Below, one piece after another: positions 52,732 to 62,456 of a DNA stretch of 64,000 nt (its first letter is position 1; every line of letters begins with the position of its first letter). The notes below the pieces were generated by a model, which did not search any database, was not told the DNA's origin, and worked only from the letters and a program-made list of their open reading frames with translations. This DNA is from Nitrospirota bacterium (GTDB taxonomy: Bacteria > Nitrospirota > Thermodesulfovibrionia > Thermodesulfovibrionales > Dissulfurispiraceae). A program made the translations under genes and the position numbers. Location of the stretch: positions 74,229 to 138,228 of the forward strand of contig JAJYXI010000002.1 of the NCBI GenBank assembly GCA_021791055.1, written 5' to 3'.

Positions 52732-54596
52732 CGCTCACAAAAATACCTCTCCCACCACACCTGAAACATCATGAGGTTCCAGACCTTTCCTGCATAGCTT
52801 CTATTGCCATTGTGGTATTCATTAAGCAGGTTCTTAACATATTCTACATTCAATAAACCATGCCTTTGCAATCTTTCCTCTGAAAGCATATCCATACAGT
52901 AATCCCGAAGTTTCTCCAGCATCCAGTCAAAGACAGGCAAAACAAACCCCTCTTTTGGTCTTTTTGTTATTCCTTCCGGCAATATAGGCTCTACAGTCTT
53001 TTTCAGGATATCCTTCACATTTCCATCTCTTATTTTCATATTGCCGGGAATGGTTGCGGCTAATTCCACAAGCCTGTAGTCAAGAAACGGAGAGCGTATC
53101 TCTACCGAATGCGCCATTGAAAGGAGGTCAACAAAGGCAAGAACTTGGTCGGGAAGCTGGGTATTCCATTCCATTTCGAGAATTCTGTTTAATGGATCCT
53201 TTGATGTAACTGACTCAAAGGATTCCCTAATAAGTGATAATGAGCTTGTCCTGCTCGCTCTGTTCTTGAAATCTTTCGATAAAAGATCTTCTTTTTCATC
53301 ATCTTTAAAGTGATATAGATTATATCTCCATCTGATTTCATCGCCTCCAGATTTGTTATAAAGGTTGGAGAGAAAGTTGATATCACATGGTTTAAAGAGA
53401 CCCATTTCATCTTCTGTCAGCGAACTGTTTTTGAATCTCTCATTCAGCTTTTTAAAATGATACATAGGCTGTGCAACCCTGTGCGAGAGATAACTGCCAA
53501 ACAACTCATCTGCCCCATCTCCTGACAATGCCACCTTAACGTGTTTCTTTATCAGCTTTGAAAGAAAATATGTGGAGATTGTCCCTGCGAAAGGCTGGTC
53601 AAATGCCCCGATTACATTGTCTACATCATCAACCAGTTCCCTATAAGACATTATGTACTCGTAATGCTCTGTTTTATATGCCTCAGAAACCTTTCTGGCA
53701 TAATACAAATCAGCCTCTTTATTTTTAAGTTCGTCCTCATAGCCGAGGGAAAAGGTCTTTACTGGTTTATTTGCAAAGCGTGTCATCAATGCTACAACAG
53801 AACTTGAATCCACCCCACCGCTGAGATAAGCACCAAAAGGCACATCGCTTATCATTCTAAGCCTTACAGCATCCTCCAGGAAAAATAATATCCTATCTTT
53901 TAAATAGAATTCGTCATAACTTTCCTTTTCATCAAATCTGATCTTCCACCATCTGTGCTTGGTTATCTCTCCATTTGAAAATGTCAGCATCTCTCCTGGC
54001 AAAAGAGAGCAGATGCCATTGAAAGCTGTAAACGGAGCAGGTATGTTTTTAAAGGTAAAGTAGTGGTATATACCCTCGTAATCCATATCGCGGATATATG
54101 CAGGATGGGCAAGAATAGCCTTGATCTCCGAACCAAAAATCAGATTATTGCTTATGTTTGTATAAAAGAGAGGTTTTACTCCAATGCGGTCCCTTATCAG
54201 CAAAAGCCTACCTTTCTCTTTATCCCACAAGGCTATGGCAAACATGCCGTTTAACCTATGAACAAAGTCATTTCCGTATTCTTCATAAAGGTGGACTATA
54301 ACTTCGGTATCCGAATGGTCGGTATAGAACTTATGCCCCCTTTCTTTTAATTCCTTTCTCAACTTCTGAAAGTTATATATTTCTCCATTAAAAACCGTCC
54401 AGATACTTTTATCCTCATTATGGACAGGCTGATGTCCGGTTTCTAAATCAATTATGCTTAATCTTCTGATACCGAGATTTATTTTCCCATCAGAATAGAG
54501 ACCTTCCTCATCAGGGCCGCGGTGAGATATAGAATCAGTCATCTTCTTAAGAACGACTTTATTGGGTTTGCCGGTAAATCCACAAATGCCGCACAT
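52728..54596 (-). CDS. asnB: Asparagine synthase-type glutamine amidotransferase, copy 2
   Basis: 622 aa. Cys2 (MCGICGFTGKPNKV), SHRGPDEEGLYSDGKINLGI, PP-loop AYLSGGVDSSSVVALMTRFA and ALSGDGADELFGSYLSHR. Only moderately similar to copy 1 (40514-42361), so not a recent duplicate. Between a radical SAM gene and the GNAT; probably amidates an island product. Confidence 0.93.
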   Translation of the reverse strand: MCGICGFTGKPNKVVLKKMTDSISHRGPDEEGLYSDGKINLGIRRLSIIDLETGHQPVHNEDKSIWTVFNGEIYNFQKLRKELKERGHKFYTDHSDTEVIVHLYEEYGNDFVHRLNGMFAIALWDKEKGRLLLIRDRIGVKPLFYTNISNNLIFGSEIKAILAHPAYIRDMDYEGIYHYFTFKNIPAPFTAFNGICSLLPGEMLTFSNGEITKHRWWKIRFDEKESYDEFYLKDRILFFLEDAVRLRMISDVPFGAYLSGGVDSSSVVALMTRFANKPVKTFSLGYEDELKNKEADLYYARKVSEAYKTEHYEYIMSYRELVDDVDNVIGAFDQPFAGTISTYFLSKLIKKHVKVALSGDGADELFGSYLSHRVAQPMYHFKKLNERFKNSSLTEDEMGLFKPCDINFLSNLYNKSGGDEIRWRYNLYHFKDDEKEDLLSKDFKNRASRTSSLSLIRESFESVTSKDPLNRILEMEWNTQLPDQVLAFVDLLSMAHSVEIRSPFLDYRLVELAATIPGNMKIRDGNVKDILKKTVEPILPEGITKRPKEGFVLPVFDWMLEKLRDYCMDMLSEERLQRHGLLNVEYVKNLLNEYHNGNRSYAGKVWNLMMFQVWWERYFCER

Positions 54597-54598
54597 AA

Positions 54599-55546
54599 TT
54601 ATGAATTTATCTGATAATAATCAGCTCTTGCAGATTGCCAATCCTTGCAGTCTCTGCAGTTATCAGGTAAGTTTTCAAATTTTTTGGCAACATGTGACTG
54701 CCTTAGTTCTTTAAGCTTTCCATTCCAGACCTCTTTTAGGGATAAATCATTCAAATCTCCCGCAATAAATCTCGCATCTAAATCTACCGCACAGGTCACA
54801 ACCTTGCCTGTATTGGTAATAGCCATAGTCTGCATTGCCCAGTAACATGGCCACCTATAATTACTGCCGGAGACCAAGTTGGGGGCATCTATCATCCCTG
54901 CCCAACTTACCATCGGTCTTATTTTTACTATTGCACCATGTTCATTCCAGAATTCTATAAAGTCCTCTTTTTCGCTCATATTAATGTCTATCTCCACAAA
55001 TTGGACAAACACCTCTGGATGCCATGAGTTCATCTGTTTTTTAAGATTAATCAGATTAATTACATTGTTTACTGTTTTCTCATAATTTCCACCGACCCGC
55101 ACTTGAGCGTATGTTTCGGGGTTAAAGGCATCTATGCCGATATATATGGCATCAAGACCAGATTGGATCAGTTTTTCAGAGGCCTCGTGATCAAGAAGAT
55201 TTGCATTTGAGTTTAAAACAACATCCGAAAGACCTTTTCCTTTTGCATAGGCGATCATGTCAAATATGGAAGGTTTTTTCCTTTTAAGAATAAGCGCCTC
55301 TCCAAAAAACACCATCCATACTCTTGCCTTTCTATTATTCTCGGCTATTTCATCAATTATTTTTGTAAAAAGCTCCCATGCCATTACCCCCTTTTTTCTG
55401 GTCATTGTTTTATGAACACACATAGAGCATCTTAAATTGCAATAATTGATCGTATCAATCAATATCACCTTTGGAAAGTCTCCAGCATCTGCGAGTCTTC
55501 CCTGTTTTAACTGTGCCTCAAAAACTTTATTCAGTTTATCTGTCAT
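54599..55546 (-). CDS. Radical SAM/SPASM protein, copy 2
   Basis: 315 aa. DTINYCNLRCSMCVHKTMTR (CxxxCxxC), VWMVFFGEALILKRKKPSIF, and C-terminal SPASM-type Cys in VTCAVDLDAR and CRDCKDWQSARADYY. Related to copy 1 in layout. It precedes asnB copy 2 by two bases. Confidence 0.88.
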   Translation of the reverse strand: MTDKLNKVFEAQLKQGRLADAGDFPKVILIDTINYCNLRCSMCVHKTMTRKKGVMAWELFTKIIDEIAENNRKARVWMVFFGEALILKRKKPSIFDMIAYAKGKGLSDVVLNSNANLLDHEASEKLIQSGLDAIYIGIDAFNPETYAQVRVGGNYEKTVNNVINLINLKKQMNSWHPEVFVQFVEIDINMSEKEDFIEFWNEHGAIVKIRPMVSWAGMIDAPNLVSGSNYRWPCYWAMQTMAITNTGKVVTCAVDLDARFIAGDLNDLSLKEVWNGKLKELRQSHVAKKFENLPDNCRDCKDWQSARADYYQINS

Positions 55547-55551
55547 TTTTA

Positions 55552-56835
55552 CTAAATCTTATTCGTTAAATGTGATATTAATAATTTATATGCCTTCTCA
55601 TTCTCATTAAGCATCTTTCGGATAAACTTTTCACTTTTTTTGCTGAATACTTCAAGGTTTTCTTTATTATTTAAAAGTTCTGTTATTTTATCCTTAAGAT
55701 TTGAGGAATTTACATTTATGATAGGTAATTCATCAAAAAAATTTTCATAATAGTTATAATTTAAATACTTATAAAAATCGATTAAGTTTTCACTCAGATT
55801 GGTTAATACGATCTTTCCTTTCAGCAAAGCTTCAACAGCAGAATAACTAAGAAATCCATCAGTAATTTGTTCAATAAAAATGTGAATATCGTCTAACTTT
55901 TTCAAAGCTATTTCTCTCGGCAAACCATAATAAGATTCAAACTCAAAATCGTCTCTTTCATTTCTTAAGTTATCGAATGTTTGCTTTATAAAATGACTCC
56001 CTTTCCTGATGCCATGATTCGCATAATGAATAATCTTAACCTTACCTTTGATTTCCGGAAAAGAGTAATCATATTTTTCTTTATTGTCGATAACATGCCC
56101 GTGAAAAGCCAAAACATCAATCCTCGGCAAAAAATCAATATAATTAACTGGTCCAAATATCAAATTTACATACTTAGACCAATAATATGTTCTCTGTATA
56201 CGCTTAAAATCTAAACTGAAATACCTGGGCATAAAAGCCATCTGTCCGAGCTTACTTAACCTATTTGTGTTTCTAAAAGTATCCCACACATCTGCGCCAT
56301 ACGGATATAAAATTACTTTTTTGTCGAATAGTTGATAAATAATCGGCTCTAACTTCCACCAAATAGTCCTTTCCAAAAAGCCACCATCGAAATACAGGTG
56401 GAAGATATCAAAATTTTTCAGTGCCCATATGAACGCCCAATAACTGCCAAAAAGATAAGGGTCTTTGCCAACAGCCCATTTCGGCATTATATCCTCTGCC
56501 ACCACTCCGTCATGGAAATTGCCCTTAGACCAATCATGAAAAACGAATACGGTGCATTCGTAGTCTTCTTTTAAAACTCCTTTCAGTAGTTTAAAACTAA
56601 TTATTGGATGAGTTCCAAATATCATTTTATTAGCACTATCGTTTTTAGGTTTGAATTTTTTATAAAAATAAAGAGCTATCAAAATTATAAGAAATGGAAA
56701 TACAGCTAAAATATCAACCAAATATCTTTTAAGGTAATACCTAAACTCCTGCTTGAAATCAAAGGGGGCTTTAAAATCTTCATTTGTTAAAATCCAGCCA
56801 TATCTGGCGAGATTGTCTTTAAGACCTTGTTTCAT
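55552..56835 (-). CDS. Membrane-associated GT-B glycosyltransferase-like protein
   Basis: 427 aa, more AT-rich than its neighbours. A hydrophobic helix at about 38-55 (YLVDILAVFPFLIILIALYF) anchors an otherwise soluble two-domain protein; FDIFHLYFDGGFLERTIWWK, ILYPYGADVWD and YSAVEALLKGKIVLTNLSEN resemble GT4-like enzymes. Low composition match suggests separate acquisition. Overlaps the OGT-like gene by 17 bases. Confidence 0.65.
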   Translation of the reverse strand: MKQGLKDNLARYGWILTNEDFKAPFDFKQEFRYYLKRYLVDILAVFPFLIILIALYFYKKFKPKNDSANKMIFGTHPIISFKLLKGVLKEDYECTVFVFHDWSKGNFHDGVVAEDIMPKWAVGKDPYLFGSYWAFIWALKNFDIFHLYFDGGFLERTIWWKLEPIIYQLFDKKVILYPYGADVWDTFRNTNRLSKLGQMAFMPRYFSLDFKRIQRTYYWSKYVNLIFGPVNYIDFLPRIDVLAFHGHVIDNKEKYDYSFPEIKGKVKIIHYANHGIRKGSHFIKQTFDNLRNERDDFEFESYYGLPREIALKKLDDIHIFIEQITDGFLSYSAVEALLKGKIVLTNLSENLIDFYKYLNYNYYENFFDELPIINVNSSNLKDKITELLNNKENLEVFSKKSEKFIRKMLNENEKAYKLLISHLTNKI

Positions 56836-58837
56836 CGCTATTTCCTTCGACCTTATCTTGATATGTCAGTAGATTTTTATAAAAAGTCTCAAGCTGGCTG
56901 GCTGATTTTTGGCAGTCGTACAACCCTTTAATAATTCCCTGTTCTTTCCTGCCTACTGCTTCCCTGTAATCTTTGTTATTTATAAACTTGCCTGCTATAG
57001 CAATATAACCTTCTATCGAGTCAGCCCACATCTCTCCCCAATATTCTATAAGATTTCTTGTCTCTTCATCGAGTATATTTTTCATAGAAACCACAGGCTT
57101 GCCCTTTGCCAAAAGCTCATTGGCAGCATTGCCCATAGGGCTTGGAAATGGATTCAGGCCTATATCAATTATATGGCCATACACATGGGCGTTGACATGC
57201 CCTTCAAAATAAACCCTGTCAATGCATCCTGCATTCTCGAAATATTTTTTAATCGGCTCATTATCCCCTGCTCCGCATATTAAAAAGACAGCTTCGGGGT
57301 TTAACTTTAATATCTCTGATACGACAGAAAGATACTCCTGATTGTATAGCTTTGGTAAACGCCCGATAAATCCGAGGAGGACTTTACCGTCCGTAAATTT
57401 CTTTCTAAGGTTTTTTACTTCCTGCTTTGAAACCGGAGGATCTAAAAGCTCCATAGCAACTGGAGCTAAAAACTTATAATATTCAACGCCCCAGTATAGC
57501 CCTTTAGTTACTGATTCCATATTTCCATAATGTATTATCCTGCAATCAAGATTATTCACATTCCAGTAAGGATCGATATGCGACCAATATATCTGTACGG
57601 GTGCAACCCTCGATGAGACTAAAAAATTGCCTATCTGCGTGCCGGTTGTTATAAAAATATCTATTTCATCCTCAACAATCTGCTTTCTCAATGCCATTGC
57701 CTTCTCAATATGTGAATAGTAGGGGTTATCGAAACTTCCAAGACTTCCCGCGCTGATGCATTTAAATCCCATGCTTTTTATTGTATTTACTGTCTTATCG
57801 TCATCCCCGACCTTTTCCTTGTAATCGTAGCTGTACACATAAAATTCGATATCATGGTTTTTATTCATAGCGTGGCCTTTCAATAACGACAATAAGACAG
57901 ACACTGGAGAAGATGACGCAAGCTGCTGATACGCATAGCCGACCCTTATTTTTCCATTTTTAGCAGGAGGTTTTGCACATGGAGCTATATTATTTTTTTT
58001 GCAATACTCGAGGAAAAAATCGCTCATAGGTCTTTCTATTTCATCATCGAGCAGCTTATATGCTTCATTATTGACATTCAGATTTCCGTAAAAATATCTG
58101 GCATAAAAGGCGATATACAAAACAAGCTCGATATCCTCTGCGCTTATTGCATCGTAAATAAGCGCCTTCAAAGGCTCATAAAGCCTCGCAAAACTGTGGT
58201 GGTAGCTAAACTCTCCTCCCAAATGTCTCAACATCAGAAGGCTGCTTTTTTGGGCATTAATCGTTTTTTTCATAAATATGCGTGGAGGGAGGATTTTATC
58301 TATATAAATATCTATTATCTTCTCTGAGGTTATTTTCAAGAGATGAATTATCTCTACAAACTCTTTTACTTCAAAGATATAATCATCTGCAGAGTGTATA
58401 AGGAAATCGGCAAACCCTTTCTCTTTTTCATTATTCAGGATGTCTATGAGCAGAACAAAGAATGAAATTATTGCTTTGTTGGTACTGTCTGCAGTTACAT
58501 AATCAAACAGCAGCCTTCTTTTTATATCAAGCATGCCGCTATGAGGGGAAAGTCTATCTTCTTTTGAATCGAATAATGGATACAATTTAAAAAATGCCAG
58601 ATTAAGCTGAAAATTATTTAGAAATATGGAGAAAATCTTCTCTCTTAATAAATTTATTATTATTTTGGACTCATCTTTATAGTGATGTCTGCAAATTAAT
58701 TCACCGAGACCGTCAATGCCGGAAATCTTATCTGCTACAGCAAGGAGTGAGTTTTCATCTTCGGCCTTTTGGAGAGATTCACGGATTTCCTTTAAAAAAA
58801 TCTCAAGGTCATCTTTATAAACAGCAGTGCTATTCAT
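56819..58837 (-). CDS. OGT/HMW1C-like (GT41-type) protein glycosyltransferase
   Basis: 672 aa. N-terminal half all-helical, possibly degenerate TPRs. C-terminal half is GT-B: KIRVGYAYQQLASSSPVSVL, IFITTGTQIGNFLVSSRVAP, GFIGRLPKLYNQEYLSVVSE, NPFPSPMGNAANELLAKGKP resemble the SPINDLY/O-GlcNAc transferase C-terminal region. These enzymes transfer sugar to Ser/Thr (or Asn) of cytosolic proteins; with flagellin and NeuA/B/C in the island, flagellin is a plausible target. Confidence 0.78.
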   Translation of the reverse strand: MNSTAVYKDDLEIFLKEIRESLQKAEDENSLLAVADKISGIDGLGELICRHHYKDESKIIINLLREKIFSIFLNNFQLNLAFFKLYPLFDSKEDRLSPHSGMLDIKRRLLFDYVTADSTNKAIISFFVLLIDILNNEKEKGFADFLIHSADDYIFEVKEFVEIIHLLKITSEKIIDIYIDKILPPRIFMKKTINAQKSSLLMLRHLGGEFSYHHSFARLYEPLKALIYDAISAEDIELVLYIAFYARYFYGNLNVNNEAYKLLDDEIERPMSDFFLEYCKKNNIAPCAKPPAKNGKIRVGYAYQQLASSSPVSVLLSLLKGHAMNKNHDIEFYVYSYDYKEKVGDDDKTVNTIKSMGFKCISAGSLGSFDNPYYSHIEKAMALRKQIVEDEIDIFITTGTQIGNFLVSSRVAPVQIYWSHIDPYWNVNNLDCRIIHYGNMESVTKGLYWGVEYYKFLAPVAMELLDPPVSKQEVKNLRKKFTDGKVLLGFIGRLPKLYNQEYLSVVSEILKLNPEAVFLICGAGDNEPIKKYFENAGCIDRVYFEGHVNAHVYGHIIDIGLNPFPSPMGNAANELLAKGKPVVSMKNILDEETRNLIEYWGEMWADSIEGYIAIAGKFINNKDYREAVGRKEQGIIKGLYDCQKSASQLETFYKNLLTYQDKVEGNSDETRS

Positions 58838-58843
58838 TTTCCA

Positions 58844-59995
58844 TCAATACATCAGCCTCTTCTGAACGCTTATTTTGCATGTGTTCAAAATATCCGCAAT
58901 CTTCTCCCCTGCACGGCCGTCGCCGTATAAATGGTTGCCTGGGTATTTTCCATGGGCAATCTGTTTTTTTATCGCATCTCTTATCTCATCCCTGCTGTAA
59001 TTCACATCTATTACATTTTCTCCCCTTTCCCTGTGGTTCTGCCTTGTGCCTATGTTCACCACCGGCACGCCGAGATATGCGGATTCCCTGATGCCGCTGC
59101 TCGTGTTGCCTACCAGAACAGCCGAGTTGTTTATCAGCTTCGCATAGTCCTCGAAGGCAAAGTTCTTGAAGAAGTGTATGTGCCTGGGCTGGTATTTCTC
59201 CCTGAACATTCTTATGCCCTTTGATATCTCGTCCGTTCCTGCATCCATATTCGGCCAGAGCCATAATGCAGGCATGTTTATATCATTGATAGCATGGAGG
59301 GTTTCCTGCACCTGAGCGCTTGCAGACTCGTATTCTGTCGTGACGGGATGCTGGGATACGACGATATAATTATTCTTTGCAACCGGAACCAAAGCGCCCA
59401 CTCCAGCATATTTTTCGAACACATCGAAATCGAGGTCAAGGCTCAAATCTCTTATGAGGTCGATTGTCGGGGAGCCTACTACATAGACATTTCCTGGATC
59501 CTCTCCCATCTTTATTACACGCTCTGCGCTTTTTTGAGTTGCGACAAAATGGATATGCGAGAGTTTTGTGATCGCATGCCTTATGGATTCGTCTATGGAG
59601 CCTGAGAGCTCTCCACCCTCAAGATGGGCAACAGGAATGTTCATATAGCTTGCTGCCACTGCAACGGCAAGGGCTTCAAATCTATCGGCAATTGCCATTA
59701 CAATATCAGGACGAAGGTTTTCAAAGACCGTTGAGAGCTCAACAACGGCAAGGCCTGTGGATTTCGCCATTGTTATGGGCTTGCCGCCCTCGACGAGAAA
59801 GTGCACCATCTCGCTTATCTCAAAGCCATCGGCTTCAATGATATTTATTGGATTGCCGAATTTATGGAGAATAACAGCGCCGCCCACAACAAGCTGCAAT
59901 TCGCAGTTATGGTGTTTTTTTACCTCTTTCATAATTGATTTCATTTTCGCATAATTACCGCGTACTGTTAACACAATACATATTTTCCTTCTCAT
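58844..59995 (-). CDS. neuC: NeuC-type UDP-N-acetylglucosamine 2-epimerase (hydrolysing)
   Basis: 383 aa from ATG 59995 with GGAGCGAT upstream. CIVLTVRGNYAKMKSIMKEV, MAIADRFEALAVAVAASYMN, AHLEGGELSGSIDESIRHAI and LVGNTSSGIRESAYLGVPVV are the epimerase-2 signatures with the Asp/Glu/His active site. It releases a 2-acetamido-mannose-type sugar from the UDP (or GDP) precursor for NeuB. In legionaminic acid synthesis the equivalent is LegG. Confidence 0.93.
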   Translation of the reverse strand: MRRKICIVLTVRGNYAKMKSIMKEVKKHHNCELQLVVGGAVILHKFGNPINIIEADGFEISEMVHFLVEGGKPITMAKSTGLAVVELSTVFENLRPDIVMAIADRFEALAVAVAASYMNIPVAHLEGGELSGSIDESIRHAITKLSHIHFVATQKSAERVIKMGEDPGNVYVVGSPTIDLIRDLSLDLDFDVFEKYAGVGALVPVAKNNYIVVSQHPVTTEYESASAQVQETLHAINDINMPALWLWPNMDAGTDEISKGIRMFREKYQPRHIHFFKNFAFEDYAKLINNSAVLVGNTSSGIRESAYLGVPVVNIGTRQNHRERGENVIDVNYSRDEIRDAIKKQIAHGKYPGNHLYGDGRAGEKIADILNTCKISVQKRLMY

Positions 59996-60018
59996 ATCGC
60001 TCCTGCCTTCTCCTCTGT

Positions 60019-61182
60019 CTATTGCCATTTTGCCCTGCCGGGCAGTATTATGTCCTGCCTTATATTCTTTTTATTCTCCATCACAATCTCCATCATCTCT
60101 GTAAGAACCTTTTCTGTAAGATAATTGGGCTGAAGACCGAGGCTCAACAGATTGGTATTCTTCGCATTATAATAATGCTCCTCTGCCTCTTTCCTTGGAT
60201 TTGGATAATTTTTTATGGTTACATCAATTCCGAGGTTTTTGGCAGCAGCCTTAACCTTTTCAGCAAGCTCATTGACGCTGAATATCTCTGTAAACTGATT
60301 CATCACCCTGAACTCGCCTTTATTGGCAGGGTTTTGAACTGCAAGCCTTACGCATTGGAGCGTATCGACTATATCTAAAAATCCCCTTTTCTGCCCTCCT
60401 TTTCCGTAAACAGTCAGGGGAATTTCAACCACTGCCTGTGTGATAAATCTGTTTAATACCGTACCCCAGAACTCATCATAATGGAAGTGAGGCATGAGGC
60501 GGTTTTTTTTGTCCATTCTGCTTTCGTCTGTCTCGATTCCATAAACAGGCCCCTGATTTAAGTCAGTAACCCTAAGCCCCCACATCCTTACTCCGAGATA
60601 AAGCATGTCGCTGTCCTGAACCTTGCTCAGATGGTAAAATGAGCCGGGAAGCTTCGGGAATGGCAGCCTGTCCTTTCTTCCGCCTTTTTCAATTTCCATG
60701 AAGCCTTCTTCTATATCAATATTCGGTGTCCCGTATTCTCCCATCGTGCCTAACTTTATGAGATGAATATCGGGATTAATTGTCTTAATAGCCCACATAA
60801 CGGCCAGTGTGGCTCTGAGGTTATTCTGTATTGTCTCCCATGAGGTATTATGGTTGAGCATGGAATAAGGCGCAGACGGTATCTCCCCATAATGTATTAT
60901 TGTATCCGGCCCAAATTCCTTTACTACCTTGAAAAGGAAATCCTGCTCTCCTATATCACCGACATAAACCTTGATATCATGCCCTGTCAGCCCCTTCCAT
61001 ATGTTTGCCCTTTCTTCGAGGTTAGGGCAATCAATCAATGGTGTTATGCCGAGTTTATTGAATATCCATCTCTTGAGATAATTATCCAATACCGCAACGC
61101 TATAGCCAAGATTTGAGAGATTCATTGCAGTAGGCCATCCGAGATAACCATCACCGCCGAGTATAAGCACCTTGCCTTTCAT
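60019..61182 (-). CDS. SQD1-like NAD-dependent UDP-sulfoquinovose synthase family
   Basis: 387 aa, the length of SQD1. LILGGDGYLGWPTAMNLSNL, IIHYGEIPSAPYSMLNHN, LGTMGEYGTPNIDIEEGF and VTDLNQGPVYGIETDESRMD are the hallmarks of SQD1/Agl3 enzymes, which add sulfite to UDP-4-keto-glucose-5-ene to form UDP-sulfoquinovose. Plants use it for sulfolipid, archaea for S-layer glycan. No SQD2-like transferase is identifiable by itself, so a sulfosugar in the glycan is likelier than a lipid. Confidence 0.85.
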   Translation of the reverse strand: MKGKVLILGGDGYLGWPTAMNLSNLGYSVAVLDNYLKRWIFNKLGITPLIDCPNLEERANIWKGLTGHDIKVYVGDIGEQDFLFKVVKEFGPDTIIHYGEIPSAPYSMLNHNTSWETIQNNLRATLAVMWAIKTINPDIHLIKLGTMGEYGTPNIDIEEGFMEIEKGGRKDRLPFPKLPGSFYHLSKVQDSDMLYLGVRMWGLRVTDLNQGPVYGIETDESRMDKKNRLMPHFHYDEFWGTVLNRFITQAVVEIPLTVYGKGGQKRGFLDIVDTLQCVRLAVQNPANKGEFRVMNQFTEIFSVNELAEKVKAAAKNLGIDVTIKNYPNPRKEAEEHYYNAKNTNLLSLGLQPNYLTEKVLTEMMEIVMENKKNIRQDIILPGRAKWQ

Positions 61183-61184
61183 AT

Positions 61185-62228
61185 TTAACAGACTTCCTCC
61201 ATTAATCTATGTTTGAGAATATATGATTTTAGATCTTCCCTGCTCATAAAAGGCTCATCGGAAGATATATATGGATTTTTCAGTGTTTTTGAAACTATCC
61301 CTTCATAGGTATAATCGACTTTGTACAAATCACGGAATGCAGGGAATATGACGAATAATTTTTCCAGTTCCATGGCCCTGCCCATCTCTTCGAGAGACAT
61401 AAGCTCTTCGTAAAGTTTTTCGCCGGGCTTTTTCCCTATCTCCACAATCTTTATGTTTTCTGGCTTATGCCCGTACATCGGCGATAGGATCTCTATCATA
61501 ACATCTGCAAGGTCAGCAATCCTGATTACAGGCATTTTTGTTACAAGAACTTCACCGCCCTTCGCTATTAATGCTGACTCAATTACAAGTCCAACTGCCT
61601 CGTCAATGGTCATTACAAACCTCGTCATTCTGCTGTCTGTCAGCGTAATAGGACCGCCGTTTTTAATCTGCTTTTTGAATATGGGTACAACCGAGCCCCT
61701 CGAACCCAATACATTTCCAAACCGTGTGCTCGAAAAAATAGTCTTTTTGTCATAGCGTATTGTATTCGCAGCAGTAATAAGTTTTTCAGCCATCAATTTA
61801 GAGGTCCCCATGACATTTGTTGGGTTCACAGCCTTGTCACTGCTTGTAAAAATAACCTTTCCTACATCATTCAGTAGTGCCGCTTCTATGATATTCTGGG
61901 TCCCGTTTATATTTGTCTGCACAACATCGAAGGGATTGAATTCAGACAGAATCACATGCTTGAATGCTGCTGTGTGAAAAATTACATCCACGCCCCTTGT
62001 TATCTTAATCAGCTTATCCCTGTCCCGTATATCGCCAAGGAAAAATACAGCCCTTTGGTCTCCGCGGTACTCATCTGTGAGATAAAAGAGCTCTGTCTCA
62101 TTATTGTCAAAAACCCTTATTTCTTCTACATCGGACAGCAGCAGTTGCTTAAGCAGCACCTTGCCGACAGTCCCTGCCCCGCCTGTAATCAGAACACTCT
62201 TTATTCCGTTATTAGAAATATCCTGCAT
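61185..62228 (-). CDS. UDP-N-acetylglucosamine 4,6-dehydratase (WbpM/PglF-type catalytic core)
   Basis: 347 aa from ATG 62228; the frame extends to 62297 but that part is a hydrophobic stretch unlike the family. SVLITGGAGTVGKVLLKQLL (NAD site), DVIFHTAAFKHVILSEFNPF, FTSSDKAVNPTNVMGTSKLM with Met in place of the classic Tyr of YxxxK, as in WbpM/PglF. Starts UDP-sugar remodelling toward a 4-amino-6-deoxy sugar, the first step of the nonulosonic pathway. First gene of the island. Confidence 0.9.
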   Translation of the reverse strand: MQDISNNGIKSVLITGGAGTVGKVLLKQLLLSDVEEIRVFDNNETELFYLTDEYRGDQRAVFFLGDIRDRDKLIKITRGVDVIFHTAAFKHVILSEFNPFDVVQTNINGTQNIIEAALLNDVGKVIFTSSDKAVNPTNVMGTSKLMAEKLITAANTIRYDKKTIFSSTRFGNVLGSRGSVVPIFKKQIKNGGPITLTDSRMTRFVMTIDEAVGLVIESALIAKGGEVLVTKMPVIRIADLADVMIEILSPMYGHKPENIKIVEIGKKPGEKLYEELMSLEEMGRAMELEKLFVIFPAFRDLYKVDYTYEGIVSKTLKNPYISSDEPFMSREDLKSYILKHRLMEEVC

Positions 62229-62456
62229 CTTATCGAAAACCCCATTTAGACATAGACTTAAGGTAAGCAATAAGCATACCATTGGGCATAAAAACATAAG
62301 CCTTTGAAATACAAAACATATTTTTTATAGAGCGCACTTTCTGAGGAGCATTTTTGACATTCCCAAGGATGTCATGTCATAAAATTGACTCTATTTTGTT
62401 ATCGGATTTTTGATGACGAAACTTTAAAATCGGTGATGATTGAAGAGAAAAACAAG

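Noticed and set aside
62229-62297. N-terminal extension of the 4,6-dehydratase
   Set aside because: The added residues are Cys/Leu-rich and not part of the soluble dehydratase fold; the ATG at 62228 lies just before the NAD-binding strand.
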